Below are positions 17,471 to 24,288 of a DNA stretch of 24,288 nucleotides, one piece after another. The DNA comes from Bacteroidota bacterium (lineage in GTDB: Bacteria; Bacteroidota; Ignavibacteria; SZUA-365): NCBI GenBank assembly GCA_023432805.1, contig JAEYUG010000067.1, positions 1 to 24,288 of the forward strand, given 5' to 3'. Each line of letters opens with the position of its first letter. Within the stretch, counting starts at the first letter, position 1. The position numbers and the translations under genes are program-made. The notes below the pieces were generated by a model. The model did no database searches. It had not been told where the DNA came from and saw only the letters and a program-made list of their open reading frames with translations.

Positions 17471-20400
17471 TCATGAGGGATCCTCCCGGCGGTGGAGGAG
17501 GTCGGCGAAGCCGTAGCGGCGGCTGGTCTCTCCGAAGTCGGGTCCGCGGCCGAAGGGACGGCGGATGTAGTGCACGCTGTGACAGGTCTCGTCGTGGAAT
17601 TCGACGATGACGAAGATGTAGGTGTCGGGATTCTGCTCGGCGAAGAGCATCTCGTTGTGGGTCACGGTGATGTCGTCGGCCCCGCTCACACGACCCTTGA
17701 CCTCGATGTACCGCAGCACGCCCGTGGTGCCGTCACGACTCTCGATGTCGTATCCGAGCTTCTCGTATTCGCGGTCCACCGGCTCGTTGCCCAGCCCGCG
17801 CTCGACTGCCATCACCACCTCGCGGGCGCGGAGGGCGGAGGTCTGCGTATCCATCGGCATGGTCGCCGCGGCGCGGGGAGCCTCCCCATTCGTGCGCAGC
17901 ATGTCGAGAAACGCCGGGGTCACGATCACGGCACCTCCGAGCACGACGGGAGGCTGGGGAGTGATCTTCTCCTCCCGTTGTAGCTGTGCGAGGCGCTGTG
18001 TGAGGCGGGTGTTGAGTTCGTCCGCCCGGCGCCGTGCCTCCGCGCTGTTGAGGCGGGCGGCCGGCCTGCCGGCGGCTTCCTGCAGCTTGAGCTCGTTCCA
18101 GCGCTTGTCCCAGTAATTCATCTCCTTGACCAGCCGGTCCCGCACGGCGGCGCGGATCTTCTGCACGCGTTCGACGCGGGCGCCGCGCACCTCCGCCAGA
18201 TGTTCGGGCACGATGTGCGCGATGGCATGGCTGATGGCACGCGCTTCGACGGTGTGGTCGATCCACCCGCAGGCGGGATGCGCGAGGATGCGGGCGGTGA
18301 GGGCGGCGACATCGTCTGCACTCGCGTCGGCGGCGGCTTCCCCCGGGAGGCCGGCGGCGCGGGCGGCTTCCGCAAGGGGCTTGTAGTCGAGATAGGCCGC
18401 ATAGCGCATGGGGGTGAGCGATCCATCCTCCTTCACTTCCACATACATCATGCGTCGGGAGACATCCCGCGGCGTGCCGCCCTGTTCTTCCACGCCGTCG
18501 CGGAGGGTGTGTTCGAGGGTGACGAGCACGCGGGGACGCGGGTCGGGGTCGTTCTCGTCGACGAGGATGCTGCCTCGGCGCAGGAGGTCGCGGTGCTGTG
18601 CGAGTGTCAGGTCGAGCACGGCGTCGAGCAGGGGATGGCCGGGGCAGATGAAGGCGGCGGGGAGGCCGCCCTCGTCGCCGAGGTGCTGCTTGTCGAAGGC
18701 GATGCGTTCGTAGCGGCGCAGCACGGGTGCGGTGCCGGTGCGGTGCCGGCCGCGGAGCGTGGCGGGCACGTTGGTCAGCTCCCACCGGCCGGGTTCGCGG
18801 CGGTGCGCGGTGCCGCCGAGGCGCTGGAAGGCTTCGAGGAAGAAATCCCGTACGTAGGCGGGCTGGAGGCGGCGGGCCTCGGCGCGCTGCATGTCGTCGC
18901 GGATGTCGCGGATGCGCGCGGCGTCGAGCACTTCGGTGGCGAGGGCGCGATCTTCGAGCAGGGAGCGGAGTGCGTTCTGGGCGGTGGCGTCGGCGACGCT
19001 GCGGGTGAGGCGGGCGCGCACTTCGGGCTGCTCGCCGTAGCGGATGGCCTCGATGAGCAGATCCCGCAGGGACCGGCCCTCGAACTGGAGTTCGCCGAGC
19101 ACGTCGAACACCTGGCCGCCGAGCGCGAGGCGGGCCTGTTCGAGCTTGCGCAGGAGGGTGTTGTACACGTCGCCCTCGCGGGTTTCGTCGGCGACGAGGT
19201 TCCACAAATGGCAGACTTCGGTCTGCCCGATGCGGTGGATGCGCCCGAAGCGCTGCTCGAGCCGGTTGGGATTCCACGGCAGGTCGTAGTTGACCATGAG
19301 GTGGGCGCGCTGCAGGTTGATGCCCTCGCCGGCCGCGTCGGTGGCGATGAGGACCTGCACGTCGGGATCGTGCTTGAACGACTCCTCGGCCCGCCGGCGC
19401 TCGGCGCGGTTGAGCGCACCGTGGATGACCTCGACCGCGTTGTGCCGACCGAGCATGGTCGTGACCTTGCGGCGCAGGTATTCGAGCGTGTCGCGGTGCT
19501 CGGTGAAGATCACGAGTTTCTGCTTCGCCGACGGGGTGTACTGCACACGCGTGCCGTAGGCGGCGAGGGGTTCGCCGACGCGGTTGGGCTGCGCCGCGGC
19601 GGTGAAGATCTCGGCCAGCACGTTCGAGAGCTGGGTCCACTTGCGGTCGTCGCCGCTCGCGCGCACGCGTGCCGCGCGCTGTTCGAGGTCGGTGAGCGTG
19701 GCGATTTCGGCCAGCAGCTCGCCCTTCGTCTGCGCGGCCGTGGCCTGGTCGAGCAACTGCTCTTCGAGCGTTGCGATTTCGTCGTCGGTCGCCTCGTCGA
19801 AGTCGTCGAGGTCCTCGCGCGTCAGCAGCGGCAGCGTGCCGGGCAGGATGTCGGGGGTGGGCTTCGCGGGGTCGGTCTTCGCGGCGTCGCTCTTCGCGGC
19901 GTCGCTCTTCGCGGGGATGCCGAGTTCGAGTTCGGCCAGCCGCTTTTCAAGCCGTTCGCGCCTGCGGTGCAGGCTCTGGTAGATCGCCTCGGGCGAGCTC
20001 GCCAGCCGCCGCTGCAGCACCGTGAGCGCGAATCCCACCGTATTCGTGCGCTTCTCGCTCTGCAGTTTCTCGGCGCGGTTGAACTCGTCGCGCACGTACT
20101 GCGTGACGCTGCGGTAGAGGTCGTCTTCGCCCGGCGAAAGTTTGTAGGGAACGGTATAGGCGCGCCGTTCGGGGAAGAGCGGTGTGCCTTCAAAGGTGAG
20201 GAGGGATTCCTTGACCATGCGCCGCATCAGGTCGGAAACGTCCACGGCGTGGGCGTCGGTGCGGAAGCGACCTTCGAATCGATCGGGATCGAGCAGCGAC
20301 ATGAAGAGCTGGAAATCCTCTTCCTTGCCGTTGTGCGGCGTGGCGGTCATCAGCAGCAGGTGGCGCGTGTTGTGGCCGAGCAGCTGACCGAGCCGGTGGC

Positions 20401-21151
20401 GCTTGGTGTATTTGATTTCGCCGCCGGTGAAGGAGGCCGCCATCTTGTGGGCTTCGTCGCAGACGACCAGATCCCACGCACATTCGGTGATGGCGAGCTT
20501 CTGCTGCACCTCCTCGTCGCGCGAGAGCTTGTCGAGGCGGGCGATGACCAGGTCGTGTTCGAGGAACCAGTTGCCGGTGCGGGCGGACTGCAGTCCGTCG
20601 TTGGTGAGGATCTCGAAGGGCAGCTGGAAGCGCTGGTGGAGTTCATCCTGCCACTGTTCGGCGAGGTTGCCGGGGCAGACGACGAGGCAGCGGCGGAGGT
20701 CCCCGCGGATGATGAGCTCCTTGATAAGGAGTCCCGCCATGATGGTCTTCCCCGCCCCCGGATCATCTGCGAGCAGGAAGCGGAGCGGCAGCCGGGGCAG
20801 CATGTGTTCGTACACGGCCGAGATCTGGTGCGGCAGGGGACGCACGCGTGAGCTGTGCACGGCGAGCACGGGATCGAACAGATGCGCCAGCGTGATGCGA
20901 TGTGCTTCGGAGGCGAGGCGGAAGGCTGCGCCGTCGCCGTCGAAGCTCCACGGTCTGCCCTGATCGACGATTTCGATGTTGGCGGTCTCGCCGGCGAGGA
21001 GGAGGATGTTGTCAACCGAGCCATCGGCCTTCGTATACACCACGGTGGCCGCGACATCCCCATGCACCGTGACCGCCGTAACAGTGACCACGGCGTCTGG
21101 CACGATGCCGCGGATGCACATCTGTGGCTGGATTGTGTCGATCGAAAGCAT
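17471..21151 (-). CDS. SNF2-type helicase with C-terminal DUF3883 (DrmD-like)
   Basis: 1226 aa. Start set at the ATG at 21151 because AAGGGAG lies 8 nt upstream; the 28 codons before it look non-coding. The SF2 ATPase core has DDPGAGKT (Walker A, GAGKT 132-136), VVCDEAHK (DEAH 232-235) and MTATPHNG (motif III). The second lobe has ATDAAGEGINLQ, NYDLPWNPNRLEQR and GRIHRIGQ (motifs V and VI). A 15-bp tandem repeat encodes an AKSDA-type linker (19863-19907). The C-terminal ~100 residues are DUF3883, with YDIES then RYIEVKGR, a D...ExK pattern of the PD-(D/E)XK fold. It resembles the SNF2 helicase DrmD of DISARM and helicases that accompany DUF1156/DUF499 proteins. Probable role: DNA translocation or remodelling, perhaps cleavage. 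Confidence 0.88.
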   Translation of the reverse strand: MLSIDTIQPQMCIRGIVPDAVVTVTAVTVHGDVAATVVYTKADGSVDNILLLAGETANIEIVDQGRPWSFDGDGAAFRLASEAHRITLAHLFDPVLAVHSSRVRPLPHQISAVYEHMLPRLPLRFLLADDPGAGKTIMAGLLIKELIIRGDLRRCLVVCPGNLAEQWQDELHQRFQLPFEILTNDGLQSARTGNWFLEHDLVIARLDKLSRDEEVQQKLAITECAWDLVVCDEAHKMAASFTGGEIKYTKRHRLGQLLGHNTRHLLLMTATPHNGKEEDFQLFMSLLDPDRFEGRFRTDAHAVDVSDLMRRMVKESLLTFEGTPLFPERRAYTVPYKLSPGEDDLYRSVTQYVRDEFNRAEKLQSEKRTNTVGFALTVLQRRLASSPEAIYQSLHRRRERLEKRLAELELGIPAKSDAAKSDAAKTDPAKPTPDILPGTLPLLTREDLDDFDEATDDEIATLEEQLLDQATAAQTKGELLAEIATLTDLEQRAARVRASGDDRKWTQLSNVLAEIFTAAAQPNRVGEPLAAYGTRVQYTPSAKQKLVIFTEHRDTLEYLRRKVTTMLGRHNAVEVIHGALNRAERRRAEESFKHDPDVQVLIATDAAGEGINLQRAHLMVNYDLPWNPNRLEQRFGRIHRIGQTEVCHLWNLVADETREGDVYNTLLRKLEQARLALGGQVFDVLGELQFEGRSLRDLLIEAIRYGEQPEVRARLTRSVADATAQNALRSLLEDRALATEVLDAARIRDIRDDMQRAEARRLQPAYVRDFFLEAFQRLGGTAHRREPGRWELTNVPATLRGRHRTGTAPVLRRYERIAFDKQHLGDEGGLPAAFICPGHPLLDAVLDLTLAQHRDLLRRGSILVDENDPDPRPRVLVTLEHTLRDGVEEQGGTPRDVSRRMMYVEVKEDGSLTPMRYAAYLDYKPLAEAARAAGLPGEAAADASADDVAALTARILAHPACGWIDHTVEARAISHAIAHIVPEHLAEVRGARVERVQKIRAAVRDRLVKEMNYWDKRWNELKLQEAAGRPAARLNSAEARRRADELNTRLTQRLAQLQREEKITPQPPVVLGGAVIVTPAFLDMLRTNGEAPRAAATMPMDTQTSALRAREVVMAVERGLGNEPVDREYEKLGYDIESRDGTTGVLRYIEVKGRVSGADDITVTHNEMLFAEQNPDTYIFVIVEFHDETCHSVHYIRRPFGRGPDFGETSRRYGFADLLHRREDPS
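19863..19907 (-). repeat. 15-bp coding tandem repeat in the helicase
   Basis: Three consecutive 15-bp units: ttcgcggggtcggtc, then ttcgcggcgtcgctc twice, with a partial fourth following. In the helicase they encode an Ala/Lys/Asp/Pro linker (AKSDAAKSDAAKTDPAK) between the two ATPase lobes. Copy number could vary without breaking the frame. Confidence 0.85.
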
Positions 21152-21257
21152 GATCTGTACTCCCTTGGTGCCTCTGGTGCGTTGTGCTCGCATCAATGCA
21201 ACGCCGCAGTTCCAAGCGATTGGAGTGGGAATCAACTGCCGGATGACTCAGGCATGG

Positions 21258-21286
21258 ATAATACTAACGTTACACCTCAAGCGCAA
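21258..21286 (-). promoter_or_regulatory. Candidate promoter of the helicase-led operon
   Basis: On the minus strand: TTGCGC (21286-21281), 17-nt spacer, TATTAT (21263-21258). The -10 box matches the sigma-70 consensus at 5 of 6 positions, the -35 box only at 3. It lies about 100 nt upstream of the helicase start and just after the triple hairpin cluster, which could insulate it from the ASCH gene. Confidence 0.4.
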
Positions 21287-21326
21287 CCATTTTCCCGATA
21301 TCACGATGCGAATTCTGCAAAAGGGA

Positions 21327-21404
21327 GGACGGACACCCTCGTCCGTCTTCGGGAGGACGGACGCCCTCGTCCGTCCGAAAGGTCGGTGGACGTCCTCGTC
21401 CACC
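21327..21404. repeat. Cluster of three GC-rich hairpin repeats
   Basis: Three hairpins in a row. 21327-21347: gacggac / gtccgtc arms, loop accctc. 21355-21376: ggacggacg / cgtccgtcc, 9-bp arms, loop ccct. 21385-21404: ggtggacg / cgtccacc, loop tcct, preceded by ggtc as in the extended arm. Both stem types of the family stand side by side here. The cluster lies between the ASCH gene and the helicase promoter. Confidence 0.8.
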
Positions 21405-21435
21405 CAGCACCCACCGACCATGCGTCCAAGACCTG

Positions 21436-21798
21436 TTACCACCGCCGATCAGGCATATTCTTCACCGGCTTCACCTTCGGTACCGGCGACTTCTTCGCCC
21501 TCGAGACCGCCTTCTGCACTTCCGGCGCCATCTTCACCCAGATTTGCGCCCCCGACGGATGCACATACGCCACCGGATTCTTCAGTGCCTCCACATTCTC
21601 GAGCACCCAGGCATACCCGTCATAGCGCTCGATGCAGCCCGTGAGATCAGCTGTGGCGACAACCGTCTTCGTGCCCGCCTTGATGATGCCGACCGTCTCC
21701 CTGATGTTGCACGGCCGTGAGCGATACTCCTCTGTCTTTGTCCCTGCGAGAATGTCTTCGACCGGTTCCGGAAGAATGACCAGAGCGCGTGTCATCAT
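21436..21798 (-). CDS. ASCH-domain protein
   Basis: 120 aa. The start at 21798 is supported by AAAGGAG at 21811-21805, 6 nt upstream; the longer open frame upstream lacks this. The sequence starts TRALVILPEPVEDILAGTKT and then EYRSRP, the ASCH pattern of a strand leading to a helix ending in 'G.KT.E.R'. GYAWVLENVEAL later is typical of the family's end. ASCH proteins adopt a PUA-like fold and bind RNA or modified nucleotides; some cleave acylated nucleosides. The basic tail (KKSPVPKVKPVKNMPDRRW) fits nucleic-acid binding. It precedes the helicase in the same orientation but is separated by 284 bp and three hairpins, so joint regulation is uncertain. Confidence 0.8.
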   Translation of the reverse strand: MMTRALVILPEPVEDILAGTKTEEYRSRPCNIRETVGIIKAGTKTVVATADLTGCIERYDGYAWVLENVEALKNPVAYVHPSGAQIWVKMAPEVQKAVSRAKKSPVPKVKPVKNMPDRRW

Positions 21799-21871
21799 GA
21801 ACAACTCCTTTCGTGAATGAAATGTTACATCTCCCTTACCCGGGGCCTCCTCCCATGCTGAAATAACCGGA

Positions 21872-21893
21872 GGACGGACGCCCTCGTCCGTCC
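21872..21893. repeat. GC-rich inverted repeat (hairpin), GGACGGACG type
   Basis: 9-bp arms ggacggacg and cgtccgtcc with loop ccct, identical to the middle member of the cluster at 21355-21376. It lies between the small secreted protein gene and the ASCH gene. Confidence 0.8.
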
Positions 21894-21910
21894 CCCCACT
21901 GCATCTCACA

Positions 21911-22336
21911 TTACCGACCGTGCTGCCAGCAGTAGTAGCTGGCGCCCTTTGCATTCCGTTTGCACTGCGTCCCTTTCTTTGTGATGGCGATGCATCGCGT
22001 GGTCGATTGATGCTGCGCTGAAACCGGGATGTACCGCACGTTGCCATTCGTCGTCGACCTCTGCTGCACCGCATTCCCTGCACCTCCACCCGGCCGGCAC
22101 ACGCGGCACGCGATGTAACCCTCGGAGATTACGTCGTTGACCGACGACCATTCGATCACGTTCTGTACGTGGATTCTCTGCGTGTACCCGCAGCTGGCTC
22201 GGTGGTATTTGTCCGATCTCTTCGACCCGACATACTGCGCATTCAGACCCTGAGTTGCCGCGAGCAGTGCCAGCACTGCGATCATCAGCGAGATGTGCAC
22301 GCGGCGCATCATCGTCCATGGGAGGTTCACATCCAT
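21911..22336 (-). CDS. Small secreted Cys-rich protein with DUF5763-like C-terminus
   Basis: 141 aa from the ATG at 22336, chosen because GAGGAG (22348-22343) precedes it by 6 nt; the open frame upstream is not coding-like. The signal peptide spans RRVHISLMIAVLALLAATQ with cleavage near LNA. The mature protein has a YVGSKRSDKYHRASC motif and CRVC, arranged like Ada/ComEC-linked metal-binding modules (Cys-X-X-Cys with upstream H/C). The last 28 residues, RCIAITKKGTQCKRNAKGAS then YYCWQHGR, fit the short Cys/His motif named DUF5763 in databases, as I remember it. It probably binds a metal outside the cytoplasm. Function unknown. GC-rich codon use as in the host backbone. Confidence 0.7.
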   Translation of the reverse strand: MDVNLPWTMMRRVHISLMIAVLALLAATQGLNAQYVGSKRSDKYHRASCGYTQRIHVQNVIEWSSVNDVISEGYIACRVCRPGGGAGNAVQQRSTTNGNVRYIPVSAQHQSTTRCIAITKKGTQCKRNAKGASYYCWQHGR

Positions 22337-22620
22337 GTTCGCTCCTCTTCTGTTGTGGTGTTCGTGTTCTGGTTTCTCTCGTTCACGCCGCACATCAATG
22401 TTCACGCGGCGTGAGCGCACATGGTACAGCTGATCTGTTTCTCCCCGTCTCCCCAACGTGTCGTGTTACCCTGTCCCGATCGTCCCTGCGCCACTGATTC
22501 TCCCCTCAGCTCCCTGTTCGATCCTCCCTTCGCATCTACCCCCCATCTACGAGACACCCCAACCACCGAATCGTTCGGCAGCCGGGGTGAAAAACAATCT
22601 GGCGTGGTAGCAAGCTGTCG
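22337..22620. other. Intergenic region without recognisable gene
   Basis: About 280 bp, C/T-rich on the plus strand, between the 460-aa protein's stop and the start of the small secreted protein. It contains the ribosome-binding site GAGGAG of the latter (22348-22343). I see no hairpin with a T-run, no repeat and no convincing ORF. Confidence 0.4.
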
Positions 22621-24003
22621 TCAGTATGACCCGAACCACCGACGCAGGAACTCCAGACCTTGAATGCTGTCTGTTGCAAACGTCGCAAAAGCAAGAAGCA
22701 GAATGACACCGATCATCCATTCCAAGATGATTGAGACAAGGAGTCCCCTCTGCTGCACAAGCGTCCAATGCTGCTTGAACCGTATGCTCACCAGCACAGA
22801 GCCGCTAAACCAAAACGCCGTCGTCCAGCGATGCAGGGCTGAATCCGGTATCGGTACTTCCACGCCCAGCGGTATCGAATGGACCCCATACCCAAGATAC
22901 ACCAATGTAAAGAACAGATATGTGGTAAGCAGTATTGAGATGAAATTGAAAGGAACCCTGCCATAGTTAAACAACCAGCCAATTGCTCCGTCCCAGGCAT
23001 CACCAAATCGCGAAGCAACTTGTTCCTGATAATCACGAAGTATTTCCTCGCCTTCCTTAGGATCTGACTTAATACTCACCAGCGCAGCAAGGCCATGAAA
23101 AATGGATCGGAGGCGATGCTTGTTTTCCTGAATCGTCAAGTCTTCGTTGTCAACGAAACCTACTTCACCACGTTTGATGTAACCATAATTATCCAGTGGG
23201 AGTCGGTCTGTCAGTGATGTTGTGTCCAGTACAAACAAGAGCTTTCGGCTAATTTTGGTATCGTTGAGCGATACGGGGCTTTTCAGACTTCCCTCCTCGA
23301 TTGTGCTGATGCTGTCTATCGTAGTGTTTGTGAAGTGCACATGGCCAATCACCGCGTTCGATATCGTTAATTTGCCGATTACACAGTCCACAAATAGAAT
23401 CGTATCGGCAACATCTGTTCCGTCTGTTATTGTCAAACGATCGACCGTTCTTTTATGAAACATGATGCTGCGTCTAGCGGTAAGTTTGCTCAGTTCAATT
23501 ATTGTTGATTCTCCTTCACCGACAACTAATTCCTTTAATTCTACGTGACGAAGCATTATTCTTGTAACATTACCTCTCAGAGACATCCTGTTTCCAACTA
23601 CACTGCTAACAATGTCTAGTTTAGAAACGTTAACCGAATGGAGGTCGGCATCATTCCCGATTCGTGTTTCCTTGAGCACAAGCTCAGGCATTTGCATTTT
23701 GCGTACAGACAGGTTCCTGACGTATCCCCCGTCCAGCGCAACAGCTGATAGCTGCTTTTCGATCGACAGGCTCAAGGATTTAGGTGTGACTGCGACTGTG
23801 TCCAGTTTGTTATTGGCACGCAACGTACCGACGCTTAATTCTCCAAATTGCGGCTTAAGAATGTTTATCAGCATTGCGTCATTAGTCACTGCAATTACAC
23901 TTGCTGAACGCCTGCTTCCCTCTCCCTCGCGCTCGAAATCGGCGTAACTGCTGGAGCTCCAGCAAATCGCAATTATCACCATCAGCCGTAATTCTGTTCG
24001 CAT
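22621..24003 (-). CDS. Signal-peptide protein with beta-helix-like middle and C-terminal membrane pair
   Basis: 460 aa, AT-richer than the ASCH side. A signal peptide (RLMVIIAICWSSSSYA) is followed by about 230 residues of regularly spaced hydrophobic strands (VTRIMLRHVELKELVVG, DTILFVDCVIGKLTI, IGHVHFTNTTIDSIS), as in pentapeptide or right-handed beta-helix proteins. The C-terminus has a TM segment at about 353-374 (FISILLTTYLFFTLVYLGYG), a hydrophobic re-entrant-like stretch at about 393-408 (TTAFWFSGSVLVSIRF) and a second TM at 422-444. This mimics the two-TM layout of K-channel-like domains but lacks a GYGD filter. The role is unknown; a mechanosensitive or ligand-gated pore is one possibility. 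The IS4 element begins about 35 bp upstream of its start. Confidence 0.65.
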   Translation of the reverse strand: MRTELRLMVIIAICWSSSSYADFEREGEGSRRSASVIAVTNDAMLINILKPQFGELSVGTLRANNKLDTVAVTPKSLSLSIEKQLSAVALDGGYVRNLSVRKMQMPELVLKETRIGNDADLHSVNVSKLDIVSSVVGNRMSLRGNVTRIMLRHVELKELVVGEGESTIIELSKLTARRSIMFHKRTVDRLTITDGTDVADTILFVDCVIGKLTISNAVIGHVHFTNTTIDSISTIEEGSLKSPVSLNDTKISRKLLFVLDTTSLTDRLPLDNYGYIKRGEVGFVDNEDLTIQENKHRLRSIFHGLAALVSIKSDPKEGEEILRDYQEQVASRFGDAWDGAIGWLFNYGRVPFNFISILLTTYLFFTLVYLGYGVHSIPLGVEVPIPDSALHRWTTAFWFSGSVLVSIRFKQHWTLVQQRGLLVSIILEWMIGVILLLAFATFATDSIQGLEFLRRWFGSY

Positions 24004-24037
24004 AACTCCTCTTGCGCATTTGTTTTATTCATCGGTA

Positions 24038-24052
24038 CAGTAGTGTCCGGAC
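24038..24052. mobile_element. Terminal inverted repeat of the IS4-family element
   Basis: The sequence cagtagtgtccggac directly follows the transposase stop (24054). Ends containing a TGTCCGGAC core are familiar in IS4-family elements of Bacteroidota. The other end lies outside the window, so it cannot be confirmed here. Confidence 0.45.
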
Positions 24053-24053
24053 G

Positions 24054-24288
24054 TTACTCGAATAAAATCAACTGGTTAGCGTCAGCGGGCATGTCTGCGA
24101 CAGGCAGGACTCCGCTAAGTGCTTGATTTATAGGCACTTTCTCGAACAGCGTCACACTCAGAATCTGTAGAATACTGTAGAGACTCGCCTCCAGCTTGAG
24201 ACGCTTCTTCATGATGGCAATGAGCACATACACTGACACGGCGATCCAGACCTGGGTCTTGACTGCGTTCTCGGTTGTCCCGAAAAAT
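24054..24288 (-). CDS. IS4-family transposase, C-terminal part (runs off the window)
   Basis: The open frame reads FFGTTENAVKTQVWIAVSVY, then VLIAIMKKRLKLEAS and LYSILQILSVTLFEKVPI, ending LILFE and TAA. This is the recognisable C-terminus of IS4-family DDE transposases, starting near the catalytic glutamate (the TENAVKTQ segment; E of the DDE triad). The N-terminal region with the two aspartates lies beyond 24288. The 5' boundary given is the window edge, not a start codon. The visible part has no stops or frameshifts. Confidence 0.8.
   Translation of the reverse strand, partial: FFGTTENAVKTQVWIAVSVYVLIAIMKKRLKLEASLYSILQILSVTLFEKVPINQALSGVLPVADMPADANQLILFE

Noticed and set aside
18200..20851. 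883-codon plus-strand open frame opposite the helicase
   Set aside because: It is antisense to a helicase with all motifs intact. Its Gly/Val/Glu/Arg-rich content is what a GC-rich gene gives on the opposite strand, with no motif of its own.
21327..21404. Triple repeat cluster considered as a CRISPR fragment
   Set aside because: The units are inverted-repeat hairpins with short unequal gaps, no spacer-length unique segments and no cas genes nearby.

Overview
The window looks like a defence-rich accessory region in a high-GC member of the Bacteroidota/Chlorobi-Kapaibacteriota assemblage. The main taxonomic clue is the first gene: a secreted von Willebrand factor A (VWA) protein that ends in a type IX secretion (T9SS) type-A sorting domain. 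Several signal-peptide proteins of unknown function are also present. The phylum is an inference; no rRNA or tRNA lies in the window. Base composition is a mosaic: GC-rich genes (VWA protein, orphan nuclease, methyltransferase/ATPase/helicase, ASCH protein) alternate with clearly AT-rich blocks (about 5.8-9.0, 15.5-17.4 and 22.6-24.0 kb) that look separately acquired.

Layout. 1-1706: VWA/T9SS protein (minus strand) flanked by GC-rich hairpin repeats. 1861-1961: a compact candidate small-RNA unit (promoter-like boxes, two nested stems, terminator-like hairpin). 1960-2750: debris, with a 41-codon ORF, a decayed DUF4143-type AAA ATPase and a solitary IS21-like end carrying three 23-bp iterated repeats. 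2864-4264: an orphan PD-(D/E)XK nuclease-fold protein (plus strand). 4283-4597: remnant of an unidentified gene cut by an IS481-family element (4640-5803) whose transposase has two amber codons.

From about 5.9 to 21.8 kb every convincing gene is on the minus strand. In transcription order: an ASCH-domain protein; an SNF2-type helicase with a C-terminal DUF3883 (helicase start 21151, preceded by a promoter-like sequence); two AT-rich inserts (a small membrane protein and a secreted protein); a DUF1156 DNA methyltransferase; a Swt1-HEPN/DUF499 AAA ATPase; then, after only 33 bp, an AT-rich McrB-like AAA motor, an McrC/LlaJI-like nuclease and a 143-aa partner. Helicase + DUF1156 + DUF499 is a known recurrent defence association (COG0553/COG1743/COG1483, from memory). 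The McrBC-like trio is a second, modification-dependent type of restriction module joined to its 3' end. No stand-alone nuclease of the first system is visible, so its effector could be DUF3883, the HEPN domain, or the adjoining McrC-like protein.

A roughly 100-bp copy of the methyltransferase 5' end (16221-16326) lies beyond the AT-rich secreted-protein gene. This shows that the cassette was interrupted or rearranged. The right flank holds a small secreted Cys-rich protein, a signal-peptide protein with a beta-helix-like middle and a two-TM pore-like C-terminus, and the truncated end of an IS4-family transposase at the window edge.

The GC-rich hairpins come in two stem sequences with compensating changes in both arms. 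They occur only outside the 2.3-21.3 kb interval, consistent with that interval being imported DNA.
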